Source of the DNA: Candidatus Avacholeplasma faecigallinarum | GTDB lineage: Bacteria > Bacillota_I > Bacilli_A > Acholeplasmatales > Anaeroplasmataceae | Direction: 5' to 3' | NCBI GenBank assembly: GCA_018715825.1 | Contig: DVKU01000137.1 | Span: 1-9,604, forward strand | DNA length: 9,604 bases | Program-made: the position numbers and the translations under genes | The notes under the pieces: model-generated | The model's input: the letters and a program-made list of their open reading frames with translations, nothing else | Told to the model about the DNA's origin: nothing | The model's database searches: none | Shown here: positions 1 through 6,085 of the stretch, piece after piece | Numbering within the stretch: position 1 is the stretch's first letter | Layout: every line of letters starts with the position of its first letter

Positions 1-2
1 TT

Positions 3-710
3 TTTAAATTAAAAAATAAAACAATTTTAATTGTAGGTGCAACCTCAGAAATATCTTTTTCAATAATTGAGGAGCTAAGGTATTTAGGTTGTAATTTAAT
101 ATTGTCTTATCGTAATGAGTTAAAACTTAAAAAACTTACAAGCCTTTATAATGATCATTATGTAAAATATCTTTATTTAGATTTAGAAAATGAAGATTCT
201 TTTGATAACTTTATAGATAATATTAAAAGTTTGTCTATAGATTATTGCATTATGAATAGTGCTAGTATAGATGTTGATGCCGATATTGTCCAAATCAATG
301 CCTTAAAGATTATAAAGCTAATTAAAATAATTGGTACAGCACCAAGTTATATTGTGACATCATCAATAAGCTATTGTAGTAAAAAATCTTTAAATTTAGA
401 AGACAAATATGCTTATAGTAAGAGATTACTGATGAAATTGTCGTATGAGCTTGCGAAAGAGGGATTTAAAATCCATTTAGGTCATCCAGGTATTATTTAT
501 ACAGAATTATTTAAAAAAAGACATAATAAAATCAAGTTATTGCTACCATTGATTAAGCATATAATACCATCAAAGGATTATGGAGCATTATGCATTTTGA
601 ATGCTATCAATGCTAATATTTTGGCCGGTGAGTGGTCAACTCCACGATTTTTTAATGTATGGGGGATGCCCAAAATAAAAAAATTCAAATTTGATATAAT
701 ATTTAAATGA
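3..710 (+). CDS. Short-chain dehydrogenase/reductase (SDR), 5' partial
   Basis: This reading frame is open from the left edge, and its start codon lies outside the window. A TTG at 102 should not be taken as the start: the upstream codons encode a Rossmann beta-strand and nucleotide loop (ILIVGATSEIS, visible residues 9-19). 235 residues are visible. The classical SDR catalytic motif is present as YAYSK (Y136 and K140, codons at 408 and 420), preceded by a serine pair (TSS) and followed by the PG motif (HPGIIYTEL) usual after the active site. The family carries out NAD(P)-dependent oxidation or reduction of alcohols and ketones; the substrate cannot be told. The TGxxxGxG loop is degenerate (G-A-T-S-E-I-S, lacking the last Gly), and the NNAG-like position reads MNSAS, so cofactor binding may be atypical. 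The gene ends in TGA, the only main gene here with that stop apart from the tmcAL interruption. The enzyme is probably cytosolic. The family call is good; function is unknown. Confidence 0.85.
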   Translation, partial: FKLKNKTILIVGATSEISFSIIEELRYLGCNLILSYRNELKLKKLTSLYNDHYVKYLYLDLENEDSFDNFIDNIKSLSIDYCIMNSASIDVDADIVQINALKIIKLIKIIGTAPSYIVTSSISYCSKKSLNLEDKYAYSKRLLMKLSYELAKEGFKIHLGHPGIIYTELFKKRHNKIKLLLPLIKHIIPSKDYGALCILNAINANILAGEWSTPRFFNVWGMPKIKKFKFDIIFK

Positions 711-751
711 AAAGCAAAATATTTGTTATAATATTAATATGCATAAATTTA

Positions 752-780
752 TTGCTATATTTTAGAAAATAAAGTAGAAT
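752..780 (+). promoter_or_regulatory. Probable promoter of the hydrogenase-ddh operon
   Basis: A -35-like TTGCTA (752-757) is followed, after exactly 17 bases, by a -10-like TAGAAT (775-780), giving a start near 787 and a very short leader before the AGGAGG at 795-800. A second -10-like TATAAT lies at 727-732 but has no good -35. No terminator hairpin is visible between the preceding dehydrogenase stop (710) and here, so some read-through is possible. Confidence 0.5.
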
Positions 781-807
781 TATAAATAGCTATTAGGAGG
801 AATATAT

Positions 808-2310
808 ATGCTAGATTCATATGCATCAATTATAAAAATTAGAAGAAAAGTTTTTGAAGAGGTAGCTAGACTTGCCTACGAGGGTGGAGATTATTCTAGA
901 ATTGAGGAAATTCCATATCAAATGCTTAGAGGTCAAGCTAAGTATCGTGAATCAATTTTTTTGGAGCGTGCTATTGTTGCTGAACGTATTAGATTAGCAA
1001 TTGGTTTACCGGTTAGAAGTGCTGATGAGCATGAACCAATTTCTAAGGGAATAGAAGGAGCTATAAAAACTGAACGTTTTTATGAGCCACCACTAGTTAA
1101 TGTCATCGACTTTGCATGTAATGCTTGTCCTCAAAATTCTTATTTTGTTACTGATACTTGTGTTGGATGCCTAGCAAATCCTTGTGCTAATGTTTGCCCT
1201 AAGGATGCTATTAGAATTGTTAATGGACGTTCTATCATAGATCAAAATAAATGTATAAAATGTGGAAGATGTAAGGATGTATGTCCTTATGGAGCTATTG
1301 TTCATAGAGAAAGACCATGTGAAAAGGCCTGTGGAATGGACGCCATCGAATCAGATGAACATGGACGAGCTAAAATAAATTATGATAAATGTGTTAGTTG
1401 TGGTATGTGTATAGTTAATTGTCCTTTTGGCGCAATTGCTGATAAATCACAACTATTCCAGGTTATTCAAACTATAAAAAGTGAATATGAGGTATATGCT
1501 ATAATGGCACCTGCCTTTGTTGGTCAATTTGGTCCTAAGGTCAATTTGAAAACTATAGATGATGCAATGTCCAAATTAGGCTTTAATGGAGTTTATGAGG
1601 TATCTATAGGTGCTGATTTATGTACAATTGAGGAAGCTCAAGACTTTTTAGATAATGTTCCATCTAAATTAAAATTTATGGGAACATCTTGTTGCCCAAG
1701 CTGGTCAGTAATGGCTAAAAAGGAATTCCCAGAATTTAAGGATAATATATCAATGGCTTTAACACCTATGGTTTTAACTGCAAGATTAGTTAAAAAGGAA
1801 CATCCAAATTGTAAAATAGTTTTCGTGGGTCCTTGTTCTGCTAAAAAGCTAGAAGCATCTAGAAAAAGTGTAAGAAGTGATGTTGATTTTGTTTTAACAT
1901 TTGAAGAGTTAATGGGCATGTTTATTGCCAAAAATGTTGATTTCAATACCTTAACAGAAAAACCACTTAAAAATGAGACTTCAGCTGATGGAAGAGGCTT
2001 TGCTGTATCAGGTGGTGTTGCTCAAGCTGTTGTTAACGTTATTAAGCGTATTGATCCTACTAAAGATGCTAAAGTTGAAAGTGCGCAAGGTCTTCGTAAT
2101 TGTAAAAAACTATTACAAATGGCTAAGGCCGGTAAATATGATGGCTATTTACTTGAGGGAATGGCCTGTCCTTTAGGATGTGTAAGTGGTGCTGGTACTA
2201 TAGCTACTTCAACTAAAACAAAAGCAATGGTAGAAGTATCTAAACGCGAAACCCCATTAAAAAATTGTATTGATTCAAAATATAAGGATAAATTAGATTT
2301 ATTAGATTAA
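808..2310 (+). CDS. hydA: Monomeric [FeFe] hydrogenase, group B-like
   Basis: A 500-aa cytosolic iron-sulfur enzyme expected to couple 2H+ + 2e- to H2 using ferredoxin. The N-terminal 100 residues are helical. Residues 104-205 hold a run of iron-sulfur ligands: C104/C107, CVGCLANPCANVCP (118-131), CIKCGRCKDVCP (149-160), C171/C175 and CVSCGMCIVNCP (195-206), enough for about three to four [4Fe-4S] clusters. The H-cluster domain (about 228-470) has all three signatures: TSCCPSW (293-299, with the proton-relay Cys as the second C), GPCSAKKLEA (341-350, Gly where classical enzymes have Met) and LEGMACPLGCVSGAGT (449-464), giving four H-cluster cysteines (C295, C343, C454, C458). The lack of a 2Fe-2S domain and the GPC variant resemble group B enzymes such as clostridial CpIII; subgroup is by recall. 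An AGGAGG (795-800) lies 7 nt before the ATG. It is the first gene of an operon, 11 bp before ddh. No HydE/F/G maturase is in the window. Confidence 0.95.
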   Translation: MLDSYASIIKIRRKVFEEVARLAYEGGDYSRIEEIPYQMLRGQAKYRESIFLERAIVAERIRLAIGLPVRSADEHEPISKGIEGAIKTERFYEPPLVNVIDFACNACPQNSYFVTDTCVGCLANPCANVCPKDAIRIVNGRSIIDQNKCIKCGRCKDVCPYGAIVHRERPCEKACGMDAIESDEHGRAKINYDKCVSCGMCIVNCPFGAIADKSQLFQVIQTIKSEYEVYAIMAPAFVGQFGPKVNLKTIDDAMSKLGFNGVYEVSIGADLCTIEEAQDFLDNVPSKLKFMGTSCCPSWSVMAKKEFPEFKDNISMALTPMVLTARLVKKEHPNCKIVFVGPCSAKKLEASRKSVRSDVDFVLTFEELMGMFIAKNVDFNTLTEKPLKNETSADGRGFAVSGGVAQAVVNVIKRIDPTKDAKVESAQGLRNCKKLLQMAKAGKYDGYLLEGMACPLGCVSGAGTIATSTKTKAMVEVSKRETPLKNCIDSKYKDKLDLLD

Positions 2311-2321
2311 AGGAGAAAAGT

Positions 2322-3305
2322 ATGATTAACATAGGTATATGTGGTTATGGAAATTTAGGTAAGGGTGTAGAGGCAGCTATATCACAAAATGAAGACATGA
2401 AATTAATTGCGGTTTTTACAAGAAGAAGTCCAGACTCTATAAAATTACAGACTCCAAATGTTGGTGTTTACAGCATGAAGGATATGGCAAAATTTAAAGA
2501 CCAAATTGATGTTATGATCTTATGTGGTGGTAGTGCTACTGATTTACCTACTCAAACACCTGAAATTGCTAGGATGTTTAATGTTGTTGATAGCTTTGAT
2601 ACTCATGCTAAGGTATACGAGCATTTTTTAAATGTAGATAAGGTGGCTTTAGAATCAAAAAAGATTGCTATAATTTCAACTGGCTGGGATCCTGGTATGT
2701 TTTCATTAAATAGATTAATGATGGAAGCTGTTTTACCAAATGGTAATGATTATACATTTTGGGGTAAGGGTGTAAGTCAGGGTCATAGTGATGCCATTAG
2801 AAGAATTAAGGGTGTCGTTGATGCACGTCAATATACTATTCCAGTAGATGAAGCATTACAAAAGGTTAGAAATTGTGAAAATCCAATTTTAACGACTCGC
2901 CAAAAGCATATTCGTGATTGTTATGTTGTTGTTTCAAATCCAGATGATGAGCCTCGTATTGAAAAAGAAATTAAAGAAATGCCTAATTATTTTAATGACT
3001 ATGATACTTATGTACATTTTGTTTCGTTAGAAGAATTAAAAAAGAATCATAGTGGTATGCCTCATGGAGGATTTGTTATAAGAACAGGAAAGACTGGCTT
3101 TAATTTAGAAAACAATCATGTTATTGAATATAGTCTAAAATTAGATTCAAATCCTGAATTTACAGGTAATGTTTTAGTTGCCTATGCTAGAGCATGTTAT
3201 AGACTAAACAAGAGAAAAGAATGTGGCTGTCGAACAGTTTTTGATATTGCACCTAGAGATTTAATTAACCAATCATATGAAGATCTATTAAAACATACTT
3301 TATAA
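2322..3305 (+). CDS. ddh: meso-Diaminopimelate D-dehydrogenase
   Basis: A 327-aa enzyme (EC 1.4.1.16) that reductively aminates L-2-amino-6-oxopimelate (tetrahydrodipicolinate) to meso-diaminopimelate with NADPH and ammonia. This one-step shortcut supplies lysine synthesis and peptidoglycan. The NADP-binding Rossmann motif is GYGNLG (8-13), with an RR pair (34-35) well placed to bind the 2'-phosphate. Substrate-domain motifs match the Corynebacterium enzyme closely: CGGSATDLP (68-76), STGWDPGMFSLNR (119-131), QGHSDAIRR (153-161) and MPHGG (246-250). The length is typical (about 320-330 aa). An AGGAG (2311-2315) stands 6 nt before the ATG, and only 11 bp separate this gene from the hydrogenase, so the two are cotranscribed. 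The pairing has no obvious shared pathway beyond both being redox enzymes. No strong terminator follows: an AT-only 7-bp hairpin (3303-3320) is weak, so transcription may run into the downstream regulator gene. Confidence 0.96.
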   Translation: MINIGICGYGNLGKGVEAAISQNEDMKLIAVFTRRSPDSIKLQTPNVGVYSMKDMAKFKDQIDVMILCGGSATDLPTQTPEIARMFNVVDSFDTHAKVYEHFLNVDKVALESKKIAIISTGWDPGMFSLNRLMMEAVLPNGNDYTFWGKGVSQGHSDAIRRIKGVVDARQYTIPVDEALQKVRNCENPILTTRQKHIRDCYVVVSNPDDEPRIEKEIKEMPNYFNDYDTYVHFVSLEELKKNHSGMPHGGFVIRTGKTGFNLENNHVIEYSLKLDSNPEFTGNVLVAYARACYRLNKRKECGCRTVFDIAPRDLINQSYEDLLKHTL

Positions 3306-3325
3306 AATATTTTTATTTTAGTAGG

Positions 3326-3374
3326 TTCCAATTCTTTGTTATTTTCATAAGATAATAGTGTAAGAGTTGGAGGT
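3326..3374 (+). promoter_or_regulatory. Leader hairpin overlapping the RBS of the GerE-like gene
   Basis: The segment 3327-3336 (TCCAATTCTT) pairs with 3362-3371 (AAGAGTTGGA) in a 10-bp stem with one G-U pair; a further U-G pair is possible at 3326/3372. The right arm runs into the Shine-Dalgarno GGAGGT at 3369-3374. In RNA this would occlude the ribosome binding site unless the 25-nt loop side or a ligand opens it. A GATAAT (3351-3356) in the loop could be a -10 box; transcripts started there would lack the left arm and so escape the hairpin. Confidence 0.45.
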
Positions 3375-3386
3375 CCATACTTAATT

Positions 3387-3593
3387 ATGAATCAACATTT
3401 TTTAACGCCTCGAGAATTAGAAATTTTTAAGCTTTTAATTTCTAATGAAACTACCAAAACAATCGCAAATAAATTAAAAATAAGTGAAAAAACGGTTAGA
3501 AATCACATTTCTAATGTGATTGGAAAGCTTGGAGTATCTTCTAGGACTCAGGCAATTATATTATTAGCTAAAAGTGGAATGATTAGTATTTAG
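3387..3593 (+). CDS. Small LuxR/GerE-type HTH regulator
   Basis: A 68-aa protein that is only a LuxR-family C-terminal DNA-binding domain, similar in size to Bacillus GerE (74 aa). The four-helix GerE fold is easy to follow: TPRELEIFKLL (7-17), the helix-turn-helix TKTIANKLKISEKTVRNHISNVIGKLGV (23-50) with the recognition helix around 34-48, and the dimerisation helix SRTQAIILLAKSGMI (52-66). It has no receiver or ligand-binding domain, so activity is probably set by its amount. A GGAGGT (3369-3374) lies 12-13 nt before the ATG, a long spacing, and is partly buried in a hairpin. It sits 81 bp after ddh and may be read from that operon. Its stop codon (TAG, 3591-3593) lies inside the terminator stem. 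Target genes are unknown; a sporulation role should not be assumed from the GerE likeness. Confidence 0.92.
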   Translation: MNQHFLTPRELEIFKLLISNETTKTIANKLKISEKTVRNHISNVIGKLGVSSRTQAIILLAKSGMISI

Positions 3594-3611
3594 TCATTCC
3601 GTTTTCTTTTT
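3576..3611 (+). terminator. Rho-independent terminator after the GerE-like gene
   Basis: GGAATGATTA (3576-3585) pairs with TAGTCATTCC (3591-3600), 10 bp with one G-U pair around a 5-nt loop, followed by a T-rich tail (3602-3611). The stem overlaps the last codons and the stop of the regulator gene. Confidence 0.85.
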
Positions 3612-3710
3612 ATTTAATTTTAAATTAAAACAAATTATAATAATAAAATTTATAATAGTATTTTGTTATTATTAGTTAGATATCATATATTTTTTTTAAA
3701 TAAAATATAT

Positions 3711-3731
3711 TATAATAGTACAAAGGGGTGA
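3711..3731 (+). promoter_or_regulatory. Probable -10 box and RBS of the DUF2974 gene
   Basis: TATAAT (3711-3716) is a perfect -10, but the -35 position is only T/A-rich (TATTTT at 3688-3693 with a 17-bp spacer). It is followed by the purine-rich AAAGGGGTGA (3722-3731), which serves as ribosome binding site for the ATG at 3737. The decamer TATAATAGTA occurs identically at 3651-3660 and 3711-3720. An AT-only 13-bp inverted repeat (3637-3649 / 3660-3672) occupies much of the intergenic space upstream. Confidence 0.45.
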
Positions 3732-3736
3732 TTATT

Positions 3737-4828
3737 ATGAAAAATTTATTATATTTTGTAAGAAATTTTGGAAATGAAAATTTTAATGATCGCCCATTTG
3801 ATGAAGTTGATGCCTTATTGTTATGTCAGCTTGCATATCTTAATTTTGAAAAGATTGTTAAAGAAGATAAAGAAATTTATCTTTACTCAATTATAAAAAA
3901 TGAAAATTTTCAAATCCTATGTGACAATACAGTTTGTGAGAATAAAAACTTAAAATTACTAAAACTATTATCTCATTGTAATAGATATAGATATGTAAAG
4001 ATTAATTACATTAGAAATCAGCTATGCTATGAAAATATAGAGCAATTTTTTGCAATTACTTTTATATTTGATGACTTTATTTTTGTTGCCTTTAGAGGTA
4101 CAGATGTAACAATTTTAGGTTGGAAGGAAAACTTTAATATGTCATATCTTAAGGAAATTCCTTCTCAAAGAGATTCTGTTATATATATAAATAAGATATA
4201 TGATATATATAAAAAGAAAATGTACATAGGAGGCCATTCTAAGGGTGGTAATTTAGCTTTATACTCAGCTATGTATAGTAAAAATTTAATCAATAATAAC
4301 ATCATTAAGGTTTTTAATTTTGATGGTCCAGGCTTTTCTAATAATATTTTTGGAAATGAAGAATATTTACAAATTGAAAATAAGTTAGTGACACTAACTA
4401 CTCAAGAAGCTATTATTGCGGTTTTAATGTATCATACTGATAGTTTTAATTTTGTTAATGCTAAGGGATTTAGTATTTTTAAGCATGACGCCTTTAATTG
4501 GACGCTAACTAAAGATGGAAGATTTAAATATATTAAACGCAATACACCTCAATCTAGGTGGTTTGATAGAGCTATTAGACATTTTTACGAGGATACTACC
4601 GATTTAGATAGAAAGAAATTTGTTGATATTTTATTTACAATAATTGAGGTTTCTCCAAATACAACTGTTTTTGATTTTAAAAGGCACCCAATTCGTTTTA
4701 TCAAAGGTGTTAGATTACGCTTTAAACTCTTGACAAAGGATGAAAAAAAGTTTTTTAAGAGTATCTTAAAAAAATTAAGAAGATCTTTTTACCATATTTT
4801 AAAATTAAAAATTAAAAGAAAAATCTAA
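3737..4828 (+). CDS. Mbeg1-like (DUF2974) alpha/beta-hydrolase, lipase-like
   Basis: A 363-aa protein from ATG 3737. An upstream in-frame GTG at 3728 lies inside the ribosome binding site AAAGGGGTGA and is rejected as the start. The lipase class-3-like core shows VAFRGTD (117-123), which usually forms the oxyanion region, then GWKENFNMSY (128-137) and the nucleophile elbow GGHSKGGNLA (165-174) with catalytic Ser168, followed by FNFDGPGF (193-200), where the family usually has the catalytic acid. KHDAFNW (249-255) is a candidate for the catalytic His. This arrangement is characteristic of the DUF2974/Mbeg1-like family of Bacillota, whose substrates are not established. There is no signal peptide. 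The last 25 residues are strongly basic and amphipathic (Lys/Arg-rich from 341), which could touch membrane lipid or nucleic acid. The gene stands alone between its own promoter and a terminator. Family call firm, substrate unknown. Confidence 0.85.
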   Translation: MKNLLYFVRNFGNENFNDRPFDEVDALLLCQLAYLNFEKIVKEDKEIYLYSIIKNENFQILCDNTVCENKNLKLLKLLSHCNRYRYVKINYIRNQLCYENIEQFFAITFIFDDFIFVAFRGTDVTILGWKENFNMSYLKEIPSQRDSVIYINKIYDIYKKKMYIGGHSKGGNLALYSAMYSKNLINNNIIKVFNFDGPGFSNNIFGNEEYLQIENKLVTLTTQEAIIAVLMYHTDSFNFVNAKGFSIFKHDAFNWTLTKDGRFKYIKRNTPQSRWFDRAIRHFYEDTTDLDRKKFVDILFTIIEVSPNTTVFDFKRHPIRFIKGVRLRFKLLTKDEKKFFKSILKKLRRSFYHILKLKIKRKI

Positions 4829-4834
4829 AATGAA

Positions 4835-4870
4835 AATAAGATGGCTTGTTTACGCCATCTTATTATTTTT
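4835..4870. terminator. Bidirectional terminator between convergent genes
   Basis: An 11-bp perfect stem (4835-4845 / 4854-4864, AATAAGATGGC and its complement) closes an 8-nt loop. On the plus strand it is followed by ATTTTT and ends the hydrolase gene. On the minus strand it is followed by a weaker T-rich tail and ends tmcAL. The last codons of the minus-strand frame (KMA and stop) are written in the stem. Confidence 0.88.
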
Positions 4871-5131
4871 AATTATAGGACCTTTTTGTTCTTTATTGAT
4901 AAGATTATCATTATAAACTATATCTAATAGACGTGATACCTTTAGTTCAATATCAAGAATTTGATTTATGCTGTCTTTTATATTTGTATAGATAGTGACA
5001 TTCTTTTTAATTTTATTAATATATGTTTTTCCTTTATCGTTAAAACCTAAAACTCTTAAAAAAGCTATATCAGAATTGATTATTTCATTCATTTGTTCTT
5101 TTTTAATATTTAACAAAATATATAAAAGCAT
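4850..5131 (-). CDS. tmcAL: C-terminal part of tmcAL, downstream of an in-frame TGA
   Basis: This 93-aa frame is the C-terminal domain of the tRNA(Met) cytidine acetate ligase whose N-terminal 278 residues are encoded directly upstream. It continues in the same frame after one TGA. Family landmarks are MLLYILLNIKKEQM (1-14), FLRVLGFNDKGK (24-35) and the ending IELKVSRLLDIVY (61-73), all expected at the end of full-length YlbM-type proteins. Its ATG touches the preceding TGA, so translation could restart here by coupling. No clear Shine-Dalgarno precedes it (the upstream bases encode TKTRIK). The alternative is that it is translated only by read-through or not at all. Joined with the upstream part it would give about 372 aa, close to the family's usual 380-420. 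The terminator hairpin overlaps its last codons. The intact downstream frame suggests that the interruption is recent, tolerated, or a sequence error. Confidence 0.75.
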   Translation of the reverse strand: MLLYILLNIKKEQMNEIINSDIAFLRVLGFNDKGKTYINKIKKNVTIYTNIKDSINQILDIELKVSRLLDIVYNDNLINKEQKGPIIKNNKMA

Positions 5132-5134
5132 TCA
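5132..5134 (-). other. In-frame TGA interrupting tmcAL
   Basis: On the minus strand the codons run ATT AAA TGA ATG CTT. The TGA sits between TKTRIK and MLLYILL, where I recall family members having an arginine (RIQR-type sequence). A single change from CGA or AGA would produce it. No frame change is needed to join the two parts. Confidence 0.8.
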
Positions 5135-5968
5135 TTTAATTCTCGTTTTAGTATACCTTTTAGTTGCTAGGTAGTTGATAAACTCCTCATAAGAATTAAA
5201 ACTTATAATGCTTTTTAATTTATATTCTATACCCTCATCTACAAAATAAATTTGTTTAAGCTCATTATTGCTAGTAGTAATGATTTTATATTTTAAATAT
5301 ATAAAAAGTTTTTCTTCATCATAAATTTTATCTTTATCATTACTAACATAAGAAGGAGTATATTTATCTAATAAATTAAGATTATTTCTAATCGCTAAAG
5401 CTGAGGCAATTTTATCATCAGTAGGAAGTTTATCTAAATAGTTTGAACTACATCTTTGTAAGGTATGAAGTGAAATATTTAAATTATTCTCTACAATTGC
5501 CTTATAATAACAATAACCCAATAAATCATTACTTTTAAGAGGAAATATTTCATCAGTTATTTCCTTATATGAACGCCCTTTAGCCATTTGTTCCTTTATA
5601 TATTTATCCTTATCATAAAAAGAATTATATGCCATTTTAAAAATATTTTCGTCATTATTTTCACTGCCAATCCAAATTTCATCAACTTTTAATAAATTTA
5701 ATATTTTGCAGGCATTAAGGGCAAAAATATCGGCCTTATTGCAACATAGAGCTAAAGGAAGCTCGACGACAATATCTACACTATTTTGTAAGGCTTGTTT
5801 AGTTTTTTCAAATTTATTAAATAATGATAAATCACCACGCATTGTAAAGCTTGATGACATTATGGCAATAATTAGATCTGGATTTGCTAGCTTTTTTATT
5901 TGATTAACATGAAAAACATGACCATTATGTAGAGGGTTATACTCTACTATTATACCTACAATCTTCAT
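5132..5968 (-). CDS. tmcAL: tRNA(Met) cytidine acetate ligase, N-terminal part (interrupted)
   Basis: TmcAL (YlbM) uses ATP and acetate to make N4-acetylcytidine at the wobble position of elongator tRNA-Met. The first 278 residues carry the nucleotidyltransferase signature near the N-terminus, GIIVEYNPLHNGHVFH (5-20), with the HxGH histidines H14 and H17. Family landmarks follow: FTMRGDLSLFNKFEKTKQAL (a 20-residue block just after), VELPLALCCNKADIFAL, KVDEIWIGSE, GRSYKEI, SNDLLGYCYYKAI, and an AIRNNL block near residue 196. The frame stops at TGA with the sequence TKRYTKTRIK, in the middle of a conserved helix; the rest is encoded by the next 93 codons in the same frame. The catalytic domain is complete, but the C-terminal helical region that helps bind tRNA is cut off unless read-through or reinitiation occurs. 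GAGGAG (5974-5979) is 5 nt before the ATG. It is transcribed divergently from cysK. Confidence 0.9.
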   Translation of the reverse strand: MKIVGIIVEYNPLHNGHVFHVNQIKKLANPDLIIAIMSSSFTMRGDLSLFNKFEKTKQALQNSVDIVVELPLALCCNKADIFALNACKILNLLKVDEIWIGSENNDENIFKMAYNSFYDKDKYIKEQMAKGRSYKEITDEIFPLKSNDLLGYCYYKAIVENNLNISLHTLQRCSSNYLDKLPTDDKIASALAIRNNLNLLDKYTPSYVSNDKDKIYDEEKLFIYLKYKIITTSNNELKQIYFVDEGIEYKLKSIISFNSYEEFINYLATKRYTKTRIK

Positions 5969-5999
5969 TATATCTCCTCAAAATTATCTATTTGTTAAT

Positions 6000-6005
6000 A
6001 TTATA
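6000..6005 (-). promoter_or_regulatory. Candidate -10 box of tmcAL
   Basis: The minus strand reads TGTATAAT here (TATAAT at 6005-6000), about 30 bp upstream of the tmcAL ATG and just before its GAGGAG. The -35 position is only T/A-rich (TATATA). Position and spacing fit a start about 25 nt before the gene. Confidence 0.4.
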
Positions 6006-6031
6006 CAGTATTTTTTTAAATATATATAGTT

Positions 6032-6037
6032 TATAAT
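6032..6037 (+). promoter_or_regulatory. Candidate -10 box of cysK-tcdA
   Basis: TATAAT (6032-6037) is the first of three TATAATG words here (6032, 6049, 6079); the other two contain the candidate start codons. The -35 region is poor (TATTTT at 6009-6014 with 17-bp spacing). Start assignment from this box would give a leader of about 35-40 nt to the ATG at 6083. Confidence 0.35.
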
Positions 6038-6040
6038 GAA

Positions 6041-6085
6041 AAAGGTGCTATAATGAAAACAATAAAAAAGAAAGGTGATATAATG
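6041..6085 (+). repeat. Duplicated RBS/start element before cysK
   Basis: AAAGGTGCTATAATG (6041-6055) and AAAGGTGATATAATG (6071-6085) match at 14 of 15 bases and are exactly 30 bp apart. Each supplies a Shine-Dalgarno-like AAAGGTG and an ATG, and the two ATGs are in the same frame (10 codons apart). The second fits the family N-terminus; the first would add a basic MKTIKKKGDI extension. Confidence 0.75.

Noticed and set aside
102..104. TTG as start of the SDR gene
   Set aside because: The in-frame sequence upstream encodes the Rossmann strand and nucleotide loop, so the protein begins left of the window.
1638..2176. Other-frame open stretches within the hydrogenase gene (minus 1638-1946, plus 1973-2176)
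   Set aside because: They overlap an unmistakable coding region and have no recognisable protein features.
3501..3521. Perfect 8-bp inverted repeat (AATCACAT / ATGTGATT) inside the GerE-like gene
   Set aside because: It falls in the codons of the conserved recognition helix (RNHISNVI), so it is probably a by-product of the protein sequence.
3637..3672. 13-bp inverted repeat upstream of the DUF2974 gene
   Set aside because: It is AT-only with a 10-nt AT loop in an AT-rich spacer; too weak to call a terminator or operator.
3728..3730. GTG as start of the DUF2974 gene
   Set aside because: It lies inside the ribosome binding site of the ATG at 3737.
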